58,902 nucleotides of DNA from Clavulina sp. PMI_390 (GCA_015039315.1 WIDE01000032.1:320339-379240); one strand, 5' to 3'; shown: positions 32,199 through 44,625, counted from the first letter of the stretch. Numbers and translations are program-made. Notes: generated by a model from the sequence alone, not told the origin.

Positions 32199-33928
32199 CT
32201 ACATAGTTCTGGAGGTTCTTGCGTGTATGGAGTTAACTGTGTCCACAAGGGTCTGCGAGAACTCATGATAGACCAGACCCAGGACCTCCTTTGAACGAGC
32301 GGCGTTGTAGTGATGATATTTGGAGTGGTCAACATCGGATGGGTAACCCTCAGGAATATCGGGAACGCCTGCCGCCCTTAGAGTATCCACTATGAGAATC
32401 GAAGGTGGTATAGTGAGTTCACGGCCCATGAGCAGCTTGCAAGAGGCGGCTTCATGATGACTTACGGACGTCTTGCCAAGCAAATGTGCCTCCAGAGGCG
32501 ATGATACGAAGACCACCAGCATTCCGAGTAGAGAGCGCTCGAGAATGGGCTAAAGCAACGTCTCGCACGTCAACCCATCCACCCGAATACGGTATTAGAA
32601 CGTCTTTGCTGGGGACATCCTTGATCGTGCTGTAGAGCCGTGCATTGGACTCATTGAGGTCCTTAGTCGAAGATACGTCATGGATGATCGGCTACGGATA
32701 TAACTCAAGTCAGATGCAAGGAAGTCTGAGGCACTCAATACTGACGTACCCCCAAGATCTGGCAAGTAGGATCCCAACAAATAGGAGAAAAGCAAAGTTC
32801 AATTTCACGACGCAGTCGAAAACAGGGACTTGCGGCGCTTACGAGGGTTGGGTTGATGGTGACGAGATCGAAGCTAATCTGGTCTCGGTTGGCCTCGACA
32901 AACTCCCAGGCGGCCTTTTCTGCCAGAGTTTTCCTGCGCAGAGGAGAGGTAGATTGTATTTGAGCTTGGTTGACCAATCGCAACATCCAAATCAGTACGT
33001 ACGAAGCTCGATATTTGTCGCCAGCGGAAGCTTTCTTTCCTAGTTTCTCAACTAAGCCCGGGGAGCTAGTATTCCAGTCAGCCTATAAAACCCCAGACTA
33101 AATGTGATTAGTGATATACTATATATAGCAAAGAGCAGCGAGTGGAATGGGAGCTGACCTCGGACCAAGTGTATGGGGCTTGCTTGGGAGTCATAATTGC
33201 GGCTCCAGACGATGTGATAACAACGCGCTTCACTGTTGGGCTAGATATGTGGTTGAGTGGTGTAGATTCTTGATTTTCGTTTTTTTTTACTCACGCATGC
33301 TTCTGGATAGATTTCAGCACACCAGTAGTTCCGGATACAGCCGGGCCAATCAGGTCATTTGGGTCGTCAGCTTGGTACTGGGAGGAGGATTCCGGAAGCA
33401 ATTAAGCGTCTTGATTAGTTGGGCTGGACGCTTGGAGATGATAGGAAACTCACATGGAATGGTGAAGCCGTGTGGAGAACACCAGCAACGCCTACTACTG
33501 CCTCATCGAATGCGCCCTCCTTTTCGATATCTGGGACAATAGAGAAGGAGAATTTGCCACCATATCTTTGGAAGATGTTCTCAAGATATTTTCCCTATGG
33601 TTACCGCAAGAACGAACAAGCGAACATCGATTGAAGTTGGAAAGTCGAGTAACAGGAAAGAGTATGAATTGCAAAGGTGTCAGATCAGGAAGATGTCAAG
33701 ATAGTTTAGCGGTGGCCAGAGCGTACCTTTGCTTGGGATCGAACTTTACGCAGCAGAGAGTTCATGGGGATATAGGTAAGAGTCATCCAGACAAAAGTTG
33801 GCGAGTCTATACACACCAGTTCCTACAACTTGGTATCCGTCGGCAATCAGTTGTGCAGCGCAATGAGATCCAAGGAATCCAGATGCTCCGGTGACAAGAA
33901 TCTTAGCGGGTGCTTCGACGAATGACAT
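32199..33928 (-). CDS. NAD-dependent epimerase/dehydratase (dihydroflavonol-4-reductase-like)
   Basis: Extended-SDR oxidoreductase of 343 aa. Ten exons fit in phase: 33928-33817, 33743-33727, 33594-33454, 33377-33295, 33240-33159, 33082-33003, 32933-32843, 32758-32750, 32691-32466 and 32389-32199. Exons 2 (17 nt, VRSQAK) and 8 (9 nt, ILG) are micro-exons, placed because the frame and the family sequence need them. The Rossmann motif is TGASGFLGSH (15-24). VVGTVRSQAK, VLHTASPF, VVITSSGAAI and the catalytic YRASK (YxxxK) follow. Such enzymes reduce ketones/aldehydes or act in methylglyoxal and secondary metabolism. The substrate is unknown. It sits between two paralogous F-box genes, so the F-box pair may have arisen by a local duplication around it. 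Confidence 0.92.
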
Positions 33929-35229
33929 GGTTCTTGATGTATCTATCACGGGAGCTGAGAGGGAAGTCTATGATAAGGTAGGAGCGGGGAGTCTTTTAGG
34001 TGACAAGATACCCCCTCCCAACTTATGGCTGTTAAATACCTGACATGGTCGTTGATGTTTTCAAACGAGTTGGGCGGTGGAGGTGGCCTCCACTGGCTTC
34101 GGCCCCACCGGCATTGCACGCCACCGACAGGATGGGACTTCCGAATCTGCCTCTGCCCATTTACTCCACATGCGGCACCATGCCTTACTCAGAGCCTGAC
34201 TCAGAGTCTTACAAATCTGTGGGAGAGTTCTGTCAGACTATGTTTCCGGATCTCAGTACTTTCGGGTCTTTGTACAACCCGACCACGCTATCCTTTGACT
34301 AGGACAACCGTAGATTTCTTTCGATAAGAGTGACCACTAAGCAGAAATGAGCGTCTATTTTATCATGAGAATTATACGTATGGTTCTAAGCAAGGCTTCG
34401 GAAAGACGCTTTTATTCTGCATCTGGAGCCGCGTCTTTGGACAGCACACGATACGGCTTACGCGCCTCCCTCGGCCAAAGGGAAGAAGCCGAAATCAAAT
34501 ATTCGGAGGGTTTGGTCAGGTAATAAGCTCTAGCAAGGTCATTCTGACCTCCCTCAGCACCGATACCGCCTTCGAAGCGAACAAACAGAATAGGGGCAAT
34601 AACCGCGATATCCCGTGGCATTAGGAGTGTCTTTCGAGTGAGAAGGCCCAGTCAAGTGACTGGCTAAGTCCTACTAGATACTCGTATGTTCAGGGTTGGG
34701 AGCTTCGTTCTAAATTCTGGTAGTGCTACTGGGATATGTATCAGGAGCAGCAGCTTCGGACTCGAGAGGTTTGATCTGATTTTCCTTGGCGTCACTGGGT
34801 GCAGTTTATCGACGCGAGGGACTAAGATGAGCTGTAGTGGATCTGGACGACATCGACGGATAGACCCGAGTATCGCGTTCTGAAAAAAGACTCGATTGGA
34901 TAACATATATTAACAGTCAACTTGGCAATGGCGATGCATGGAAGAAGATGCATATGCTCCAGTGAGCAGAGCATCATAGCTAGGGAGGACATGGTGCTCT
35001 GGGGGTCCACTGCGAAGTACAAGAAGGCGGGAGGTTTTGTTGATGGTGACTTGTCGTCATATTGAATACGTTTGCTGAATTGTTGTAGCCTGGCGGGATA
35101 AGGGGCAAAGGACATAGATAAGGTCAGGAAGCGAGGAGTGTCTCGGGATCTATTGGCGGTTCCACCCACAAGGTGTTACCAAGATAACGCCCTATCCTCG
35201 CCTCCTGGTGACTCTTAGGCGGAACCTGC
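33929..35229. other. Intergenic region with unassigned short frames
   Basis: About 1.3 kb. The first part is the epimerase promoter. A minus-strand frame with an ATG (34621-34412, 69 aa, containing FEGGIGAEGGQNDLARAYYL) looks protein-like and could be the last exon of a lost gene, but I could not join it to anything. A plus-strand frame at 34045-34302 ends in SLYNPTTLSFD and is not recognised. No gene model supported. Confidence 0.4.
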
Positions 35230-37000
35230 TCAGCCTGAGAATCCGTGTACCGGATACCAGCATGAGAGGATTGACGGATTGCTGTGTTGGGTTGGCCAGG
35301 GGTAGTCGAGAGTCGATATACTCGGGATAATCTAACAACGCGAGAGTGAGAGTGGGATTCAAGCCCAGGAGTAACAACAAAGTCAAGTGGTAGCTGATAT
35401 GCGGGCCTGACCGTACCTGCAGTCCTGGGATTTTATGTCGGAGCCGTTGCAGCTTGAATAGGCTTCCGGTTCCTAACTGAGCAGCGATCGTTGGAGTAGT
35501 GATGAGCCTCAAAAATGTGGGTAGCTGCATTTCTGCACGGCGCTCCAGAAAGGACGTGATTTGGCGATAAAGATCTGATGGAGCGAGGCCAGCGAATATA
35601 CGCAACTCTTCTAGCACAGGAAACATCACAGTGTGAGAGGGATGAGTGATGCTGCTCCATGAATTCCAAACTGGGGCCCAGGAGGAGACGTCTTTACGGC
35701 GTAGCGACGGGTGGTGAGGGAATAGTAGGCCGAGCGATGTTGTTTGCCAAAAGCTTGTTGCCTAGGTAGTCGGGGAAAGGAACAAAAATTTAGGTCGGAC
35801 CATCCTCAGCAGATCAGCTCTATCCCCGTCTGTCTACGTACAAGTTGTCCCCAGAGCAATGTTCCATCTTCTGTGTGTTCCAGTCGGAAGTTGACAACGT
35901 TCAAAGTGCGTACATTTGGCGCCTCAAGACACCCTAGAAACCTTACCCACCCATGGCAGCACGCAGTCGCAAGTGGAGATTTATTCGAGCCAATTTGCAA
36001 TATCTGGAGGAGTGGGAAATTGAGGGTAGACTGGTCTGAGGCGCTGGTGAACAATTCGATGCTATCGGTCATCAAGTCGAGATGCTCAAGCTAGCTGGAA
36101 CATGCGGCAAGTAATGGTCTGGTGAAAACTTTAGTGTGCCACACAAGTGATTTTGCGCTCAGCTCGCAAATCGCATTCAATACCGAGCGTTTCGCCTCGC
36201 AAACGGATAGCGAGCAGTTGATGAGAGGGAGGAAGGAAGATCACCTCTTTATGGTCACTAGTCGGCGCGAGCACATCAAGGACTCTCAGGACCACGAGGT
36301 ATCCTTCTGCCAGCCAAAGCGAGAGCGCATGAGCACCGCCAGGTCGCGGGGGAATATCTAGACGCGCGCAGGTGCGAGAGGCGAGTTGGACTTCATTTCG
36401 TACAAATTCGATCACCTGAAGATCGTACCCTAGGCCAAAAGACGTTTCTGGGGCTTCGGTATAGTAAGGTTCTAGGAAAAATGCTGCAATTTTGTTGTCG
36501 AGGTGCAAGTGTAAGGGTCGTCCTTTGGCGCGCTCCCTCCAGGACTTCATGTATTTCAGGTAAGACCGAGAGCGACGTGGTGGATAAAAGAAGGAGGAGG
36601 ACCATCGTAGGCAGGTGAATAGCTCCGACGTATTGTTGATGACCTCATGCCACAACGAGCAAACGCGCGCCATGCGGGTAAGTCTACAGCCGTTCAGGGC
36701 AATCTCATCGTCTTCCATGTCACTTGGTCCGGTGGCCAACATGTCTGGTGGGCCTGCCACCTCAAAGAAGATATCGCTCAAGAGCGAGGGCGGGAGCTTC
36801 CCGATGTAGCACTGTTTTCGACAATCACCGGCACCGAGCTCGCTGGGGGTGGGGTCTGGCAGCTGAGTGATAACACTTCCTTCATCGACTTGTTGAGGCC
36901 TTAACATGTCAGAGAGTGACGAGTAATGTGCAACGCGTTGGATACTTGGCGATGAAGGAGGGGGGTTCATGGGAGAAGCTTCAAGCTTTGAGGCTGTCAT
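35230..37000 (-). CDS. F-box-like protein, paralog B (possibly degraded)
   Basis: Paralog of the gene at 30238-31767. A phase-consistent model is 37000-36245, 36090-35842, 35761-35417 and 35331-35230, giving 483 aa. Exon 1 has the F-box-like block LPPSLLSDIFFEVAG with ARVCSLWHEVINNTSELF. Later exons encode LEHLDLMTDSIELF, LLWGQL and ATSFWQTTSL, then FPVLEELRIFAG. The proposed intron 36244-36091 has a weak donor (GTGATC). It contains sequence still homologous to coding sequence of paralog A (SAKSLVWHT...FTRPLLAACSS), now out of frame and ending in TAG at 36093. So either this gene is a pseudogene with a frameshift and a stop, or a damaged exon is skipped as an intron. A 5' extension before the F-box (residues 1-65) is Pro/Ser-rich. 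Confidence 0.6.
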
Positions 37001-39851
37001 GCTGTGTTGGTGTATTTGCCGCGAACCAGGATAGACAGATCATGTATTTCAAACTGCGATGCAAGAAAAAAAATAACTTGGATTTTACCATAAGCTAAGC
37101 TAATATGCTGGAAGATTAAACTGAAATCTGATGAAGACGAGCAGACATTTTGATGCGTGATGAGGTGGTGTGTGTGCCTGTCATGAAGATGACGAGATTA
37201 ACGTGAGATGGGAGGGAGAGATAAGGGGGGAAACCAGGGAGTGAAATCATGAAGGGGGTATTTCGACCGAGTAGACCCAGCAGGCTATGATGGCGCGGAT
37301 GCTGCCACAGCGGACTCAGGCTCGCCCCTAGGTGACACTCGCCCATTGTTTTCGCCATGCCAGACGGTATCAGGCCCAGAGACGAACGAGTCTACAGAGC
37401 TCGCCCTCGACCTGCCACTAGACGACCAGGGCGTATGCGCCGAAGCAATGCTGAGTGACCTCGTAGCCTCCAATCCACTCCCGAGCTCGTTTGAATACAC
37501 TCCTTACCCACTGTTGGCATCGGCAACATCCTGCCAGACTCATTCGGTGTCGATGTCGTAGGAATACTAGATCCACCATGATAATCCATCGATTCCGTTG
37601 ATCGCATTGATGGATGCGTAGGCAGAGGAAGTGGGATGCCTCGTCGGTGAGATGGGCGTAGGTGCTTCAGGAATAGCCAATATCTTATTAGCCGTCGTCG
37701 ATTGGATGAGATTTGTGGTGTTGATAGGGGGTGTGGCGGATATAGGAGGATTAGGTTGAGCTCGACCCTCAACCTCGCCATCGCCTTTGGCATCCACAAT
37801 GTCTGCTTATGCGTGTGCACGAGCACCAGGTGGTGGTTCCTGCGTAGTGACTGTTATCTCGTCCTCAGCCACAAACGGCCTCACCGAGTTCCGTACCCAA
37901 CTGAATGGACGTACCTTCATCTTTATCACGTCATTATCATCCCATTGCTGCTGTGGAGCACCGCTACCCCTAGTGTTCGCCTCCGCTGGAAGAGGCCGCC
38001 TGGAACGGCGGCGGTCGCTCAGGGAGATAACTCCTCTCAACCGCTTCCCTAACCGGCATGCTAAATCTCCCTAACATCTCCCTCGAAATCGGAACTTGAG
38101 CTGATCAGATGTAGGCCAGCTTTAGGGAAGCGGGGATCTGTCTAAGCAATAATGTGGGTCTCAATCCACGGACGATTGTCTTCACCCTCGACGTTCTATA
38201 TCTCGAATTTTAAGAGGTTCATCGTGGTGTATCCCCTTTTCCGTTGTGCCTGTGCCGGTCGACGTAGAATGCTGAGGCAGAGAAGTCAGATGGTATTCGT
38301 GTAAGCTGACCGTGGAGCAAGGTGTGAATGGTTGATAAGGCGATTGCGGAGGGGCAGCTTTGATGGGATACACAGTATCAGACTCTATACGGGGTTGAGG
38401 GGGAACGGATGCGCCGCCGTTAGACAACACGAGCTAATCCGAGGGCCTTTACAGGCTGCAGTAAGTCCCTCTGTGATAGGCTCTCCCGTCCATGAAGGGC
38501 ACAGACGGAACGAATGATGTCAAGCGAAGAGGGCCGTTGTGGCAACCATCGCTGACACCGAAGGAGCTTATGCCTTGGGCCCGTCGGGTCCGGCCCATGG
38601 TTGACGCATGTATGTACGAGGCTCCCCATCCTATCCACCATGTCCCCACGTCCCTAGGGCCTGTCCGGCCCAGTGTGCAGACCCAGAGACGAAGCTCAGG
38701 ACATCGAAAGGGAGAGAGGCTTGATTGTGACCGTCACGGTACCGAGCCAACCATCCTCATGCTGCCACCTTGACGCAACGACACAATTTCCATCCCACAG
38801 TCCGAGAGATTCAGCTACTTCGAATAATGAGGCTGTAACTATGGCTGGTGGCCGGGTACGACAGTAACTGTTTGCTTTTCGATGGAACATACGGTCGGAA
38901 CCTCCACTGCGCCGTCGCTCATCGCTGGAATTTCTCCCGTCTCTACCGCCTTCTGAGCGTTCTCTCACATCCCCACGAACTCACCACAGATCTCGTATCA
39001 CTCTCTCGCCTCTCTGAACCCCCCTTCATCAGGCAACTTATCGTGCTGGTCGCAATTGGCATTACTACACTTACCCATCCATCCCCAGGATCCCCGCCAC
39101 TTAGGGACGCGATGCGATAGAGCGGGAACATTTTATGCCAATCCCTATCGCTTGACGCGGCACGGGTAGCTCGAGCCCTTGGTTGAACTAACGTTTCGTG
39201 CTTGGTATTCATGAGGCTCTCATCGCGCAACGATTTTGACGAGCAGATCGAGCGCGTTCCTTTGTGGAAGGCTACTACGAGCAACGGCACAGATGGCATT
39301 AAATACGATGTGGGCTGAGTTTTTTGCGGAAGGTCCAATGTTTAGGGACTCTGCTGATACCGGGGGTAATTGTGGAAGGTGAGAGCGAGGATGTGAGCAC
39401 CCACTCGTTAGCAGCTGCAGATCGAGAGCCTGCAGGCTCGATCGTCGTTGGTTCCTTCGGACAAGTACTATCCTCCTTTGTCTTCTTCACAGAAACACAC
39501 CACACACATACTAGCGTAGAAGGGATGTGTCCGTAGATTGTCCAGGCCGTAATAAAAAGTAGCTTTGATTCAACTCCCTTGCTTCGGCAGATTGCAGAAT
39601 AACCTGATCTGAGGGCAGCAAGCAAAGGCGCCACTGACTGACATCAATCTCCACTGAGTGAACAATCTTCTCTGCGCGTCTATGAGGTTTGTGAGGGCCT
39701 AAAACCAGCAAAATGCAAAAAAAAAAAAAGTCCATTGAGTTGAGCCTCGTGCACATTGGCTGTGTTGTGTTGTGCTTCCGTTGCTTCAGCATTGACAGCA
39801 CTTTTCTCGCGCATCAGAGCAGCCAATATTTTCAAATAGCAATCGTCAAGA
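37001..39851. other. Long region of eroded or non-coding sequence
   Basis: 2.85 kb between the F-box gene and the NLR gene. It includes the candidate pseudogene at 37285-38430 and further broken minus-strand frames to 39340 with no start or known motif. An A-run lies at 39717-39729. The last 150 bp before 39852 should be the NLR promoter. I see no intact gene. Confidence 0.45.
37285..38430 (-). pseudogene. Eroded Pro/Ser-rich protein fragments
   Basis: Minus-strand frames 38430-38182, 38040-37807, 37797-37567 and 37500-37285 share a Pro/Ser/Thr-rich, low-complexity style such as RPFSWVRNSVRPFVAEDE, ATPPINTTNLIQ and RSRASSVDSFVSGPD. Two of them are in the same frame across a TAA (PPPGARAHA, stop, ADIVDAKGDGEVEG). 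This looks like a disordered cytoplasmic tail from a gene that has lost its frame. Alternatively it is a real multi-exon gene whose introns I could not place. Identity unknown. Confidence 0.3.
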
Positions 39852-42800
39852 ATGTCTCAACAGCGTTTCTTTGAAATCGATCGTGAGTCTCGCCGGATTG
39901 TCACTGCGTTTTCCGGGCAACGTCTCACCACCCAACAATTGAACAATGTAGAAGCCATCTATCATGGCCCCCAACTCAAGCCAGGTGCCTCATATCGCCT
40001 TGCAATTGGATGGAATGGTCCCGATCTTTCGAACGAATCAATGGTCAAGTCCAAGCAAGTGAAGCCAAGTGATAACGATGGCGACAGCTTTCAGTGCATT
40101 TGGAGCCTTCCGTCAACAGGCAAACGGTTCGTCTACTCATACCCAGTCAATTGGTGATCTCTGATCGTCTTTTCTTAAATAGATTCTTTAATCGACTTCC
40201 CGATCAGGTCTCAATCACGATCCAATACCACCGAGTTCACATCAAATGGACGGATGTGGTTATGTTCACGCTGGACTGTGCGAAGGACTATAAGATGGAA
40301 GGTGTGCTAGCGTGTTCCAGCCAATAGCTGCTCATCTTGTGATTTTGCGCATTGTCTTTCTTCCAGATGTGATCCTCAATCGTCCTGGGGACAGCCAACT
40401 GGTGCTTAGAGCTGCAATTGTCGGCAATCCCGCAGCCTTGGCGCCTCCTGTTCCCAATATCACTGCCGTGACATCTGAGGCTGCGGCACACGGTAAGGGT
40501 TCAGCCCAAGGATTTGTTCATCTCCTTTTCCGTGTGTACTAACCTCTGGGCGCTATCATGTACAGATGCACTGGCCACTTCTTCAAGCACTGCTACTACC
40601 AACTCTCTGTCTACCGCGCGCTCAAGCGCTCCTTTGGATGCGCAACTTGTAGCAGATCAGACTGAGAATGTCTTTGCGTCGCTGCCTGTCCCAAAGCCCA
40701 GTCCTGTCGTCACCATGGTTGATCAGGTTAGCGGCCCTGTGACACGAGCCTCTGAGGCTGCCTCCACACTCAATGCTGGGTTTCCAATGCTTCTTGATGT
40801 GCTGGAGAGATTTATGAAAATTGGAGATGTTCTTGCTCAGGTACAGTCACATTGACTAGCCCTCAGTTCATGACTGAAACACATTGCATATGGACTGACA
40901 TCTCTATAGGCCCATCCCATTGCAGCTGCAGCATGGAGTGTTGTCAATGTAGCATGGCAGATCATTAAGGCTAATAGTGCACTTGATGGTAGTGTGCAGG
41001 GGCTTGTCACAAACATGCATGATACCTGCCAGCTGGTAGCTTGTTATGAGTCTGGCCATCCCAACCTCCAGGAAGCAGTTCAAGCTGTGCTTCATCAGGT
41101 AGTTAAAGGGGGGTATATCTTGAAAAAATATGGCAAGGTTTATAATCAAAGTAAGTACAACCTCTGTTTGAAGGCTGAATATTGTTTCATCATACAACAT
41201 TCCCCAGGATTCTCTTCCTTCAAAACCTACTTCTCCAACCTTCAACAGGATGTTGATGCATGCTCTAGTGAGCTGGAATCACTCCATAAAAAGTTGTCAG
41301 AGCATACCAGTGCTGTGACTCTGAGTGAGCTGGGAAGAATTTCTCAAGGTGTAGAGCAGCTGGGTAGGTTGTTGCTGAAAAAATATCAGATTCTTGTGCT
41401 CAGTTTTGGGTTACAGTTGCTAAAGAGTACTTCCAAGAGCTGCAGTATGCTGAAGCAGCTGATAGTGCATACCGTGCTCATGCTCCTGACTCTGGGTGCC
41501 TTCCTGGTACATGCACTGAAATCCTCAATGCTATTGTGAGCTGGATCTCTGGTGGAAGCCAGCTTCCCAATCTCCCCCCATACCTCAACTTGCTTGTGCC
41601 AGACCAGCATGTGCTATGGCTCTGTGGTGTTGCAGGCTCTGGGAAGTCATCTATTGCTCTATCTGTGGCCAACAGCTTGGGGGATCTTTCTTCCTCAATT
41701 GTATGGGGATTCTACAGATTTTCTACTGCCAATCAGGCAGCACTTGATCCCAAAAAGTTATTCAGTACACTGGCATCGCAGCTTGCTGCACAAAATCAGT
41801 ACCTGTATGGAAAACTACTGGAGATCATCAAGGGTGTGGATTCACGCATCCGTACATCCCTCAGTCCCAAGGAGCAACTAAACACATTCCTGCTTCCATT
41901 ACTGAGGTCCCTAGAGACTTGCCAATCTGCCCATCATGCTGTTATTATCATTGATGCCATTGATGAGGCTGGAAATATGAGAGCTAGGGCTGAGATACTT
42001 TCTCTGCTTGCTGGGCTAGGTCCAAACTTGCCCCTTAATGTGCAGGTGCTCATCACCTCCCGCTTTGAAGATGATGTCCATAAGGCACTTCAATTGGGGC
42101 CAGAGGACAGGTGCATGCTCCATATGAGCCAGATTTCTAGACCTTCTACAGAGCATGACATTTTGCTCTATGTCAACCATATGCTCAAGAATGCATTTGA
42201 GCTCCCAGCTGCAGATTATGCAATAGAGCTCACACAGCTTGCTGTAAAGTCTGAAGAGTCATTCCAGTGGGCATCCACTGCTTGTCTCTATATTATCAAT
42301 TCAGATGATGGCAATGCTGGAGAGAGTGCTGAGGAGAGGCTTACAACAGTCCTTAACTCCAATAGGCATGGACTTTATGAGCTGTACAGAACTGTTCTCA
42401 CATCCAAATTTGGAAGCTCTCCTAAACCAATGCTACAGGCTATATTGGCAATATTGGTAGTTGCCCAGGAGCCACTGTCTACAACTTCATACAGCTTGCT
42501 GGGCCAGCCTGAGTGGGATCCAAAAATCAAAAATGCACAGGCAGAGGTGTACCGGCTTGTGCGCTGTCTTGCATCCTTGATTTCTGGGACTGAGAATATC
42601 AATCATCCTCTGGTGCCACTACACACATCTTTCACAGATTTCTTGCAGGATGATTCCAGTGGGGAGTACATTGTGAAAGTCCCAGCATCTCATATGTTGA
42701 TGGCCTTGGGATGTATGCATGTTATGCAAGATCCAAAATATGGTCTGCATTTTAATATCTGTCAACTGGAAACCTCATTCAAACACAACTCTGAGGTGGA

Positions 42801-43863
42801 AAATCTTCCAGTACTTATAGAGCAGCATATTTGTGGAGCCCTGCTATATGCATGTCACTTTTGGGCTACACATTTAGCAGCACTGACAACTCCAAATACA
42901 AGCCTGTTGAAGAAGACAGAGACTTTGCTGTGTACAGCTCAACTTCTTCACTGGATTGAGGTGATGAGCCTTACCAATGTATCCCCAGCAACACCATTGT
43001 CACTATTGAAAGCCAAAGGCTACAAGGTGTGGATTGTGATGCATCCTGCAAAGAGGGAATAGCATTGACATCTTATATTATAGCTTGATCTAGGAATGTC
43101 TGATATGGTACAAGAGGCACTACATTTTGTGTCCTATTTTGCCATTCCAATAGCAGTCTCAGCACCACACATCTACTTGAGTGCTATGCCATTTATTCCA
43201 TCCATGTCACCACTTAGAACCCTTGAGGAAGATTTTCAAAATACCATGTCTGTTACTGTAGGGGCACTGGACACATGGCCTGCACTAAGGCAGACATTGC
43301 AGCATGGAGAGAGAGTTGCTGCACTTGCACTATCTAAAAATGGATGGCTACTTGCTGCAGGTCTGGGTAATGGCACAATATGCCTATGGGATTTAAGGAG
43401 TGGAGAGCTTGTTCCACATCACCATGAGCAGCCCATGAGCCAGGGCCATCCACTCTACAGTATGGCACTCTCCCCTGATGGTAAACTGCTTGCCTCTAGT
43501 GGCTCTGCCAATACTATATGCCTCTGGAATGTTCAGTCCCAGAGTATGAAAGGAGAGCCTCTTAGAGGGCATGATTCTTCAGTATACTCTGTGGCATTCT
43601 CCCCTGATGGCAAACTGCTTGCCTCTGGCTCTAAGGACAATACCATCTGCCTGTGGGATGTCCAGTCCCAGACCAGAAAGGGAGAACCTCTCAGAGGTCA
43701 TGACCATTATGTAGACTCTGTGGTATTCTCCCCTGATGGCACACTGCTTGCCTCTGGTTCTATGGACAATACCCTCTGCTTCTGGGATATTCAGTCTGGG
43801 ACTGCAAAGGGGGAACCATTCAAAGTCCATAATCCTTCAGTATACTTGTGGAAGAGCAAGTAG
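39852..43863 (+). CDS. NLR-like protein: N-terminal domain, NACHT NTPase, truncated WD40 array
   Basis: Fungal NLRs of the HET-E/NWD2 type sense signals through C-terminal repeats and oligomerise through NACHT. Exons in phase: 39852-40126, 40183-40301, 40367-40492, 40566-40840, 40910-41150, 41208-41348, 41390-43026 and 43084-43863, giving 1197 aa. The first 160 residues look like a beta-sandwich and are unfamiliar. A helical linker follows. NACHT has the P-loop GVAGSGKS (472-479), VIIIDAIDEA (577-586) and LITSRFEDDV. A winged-helix/linker region leads to SAPHIYLSAMPF, typical before WD40 repeats. WD40 units start near residue 1017 and stop abruptly in the fourth high-identity unit with LWKSK. 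The break coincides with a candidate LTR at 43847, so the native C-terminus is probably lost. The sixth intron (41 nt) is short but restores frame. Confidence 0.85.
43444..43846 (+). repeat. Near-identical WD40 units in the NLR gene
   Basis: Units at 43444-43566 (123 bp), 43567-43695 (129 bp) and 43696-43824 (129 bp), then a 22-bp start of a fourth (43825-43846). The protein core is GHDSSVYSVAFSPDGKLLAS followed by GSKDNTICLWDVQSQ. The units are very similar at DNA level, as seen in recombining HET-D/E-type arrays. Confidence 0.85.
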
Positions 43864-44622
43864 GCTTTACCAATGCTGCTACCAGAATCAGACTGCAGTT
43901 TTCCATTCCCTGCTTCTCATCCCTTGCTCTTTGTTCCTAGCTTCCAGTTCCCTGCTCCAAGCATCATGCCAATCCGGCCACTCGCCTTCTTACCTTCTCT
44001 TCTTTTTGATCTTCAAATACTGTGGTTCGTTTCTTGATATATGTCGCACCCTGCTTCTTGTCCCCAAATCCCCTTTTCCATTTCACGTTGCTACCTATAT
44101 ATACCTGGCTGTCCTTGATAGTACAGCGGAGGAGAGAACGAATCAGGTTATACTTTCCCCCCATCATTTCCACACAGCCACCTCCACTTTCCCCTCATTT
44201 CCCTCACTTCCCCACATCCCATATCACATTCCCTTCCCATTTCATATCCACTTCCCCTCTTACCCCATCCTACTTACTCATCCACAATACATATACTTCT
44301 TGGTCCATATTGACCTTTGGTCATCATCTCTGAGTCATCAAGCAGACTAACAACTCGGTTCTCCCTCGTTGTAACAAGTTGGAGCCAGGCGCTAGTAGGA
44401 GTCCCAGGGTGGATTGTCCTCAAGAGTGTCCCAGCCCATTGTTAGCCAGGTCCAGCCCAGCATATAGCGTCTTCTACCACCTCAGTTAGGAAGCCCCACT
44501 GTCCATTCAACCCAACAGTATCCATTGTGCATAGCCAAAGTACTCAACTGCGCACCACGAACCGCTCCTGATTCTCAACTGCACTTAGCCCACGCACGCT
44601 AAGATCCTGCGGCTCGCCCACA
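43847..44622 (+). repeat. Candidate 5' LTR
   Basis: Starts TGTGGAAGAGC exactly where the fourth WD40 unit stops matching its sister units (after CTTCAGTATACT) and ends CGCCCACA three bases before a TGG-starting primer site, fitting the TG...CA rule. Length about 776 bp. It has long C/T-rich stretches (44160-44280). Not proven, as the partner LTR is not in the window. Confidence 0.5.
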
Positions 44623-44625
44623 AAT

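Noticed and set aside
36131..37000. F-box paralog B as a 289-aa single-exon protein
   Set aside because: The frame runs on past the paralogous exon into out-of-frame sequence; the C-terminal exons matching paralog A lie downstream.
41364..41389. 26-nt intron at GTAGGT...CAG in the NLR gene
   Set aside because: Too short for splicing. A donor 15 nt upstream (41349) gives a 41-nt intron with the same phase.
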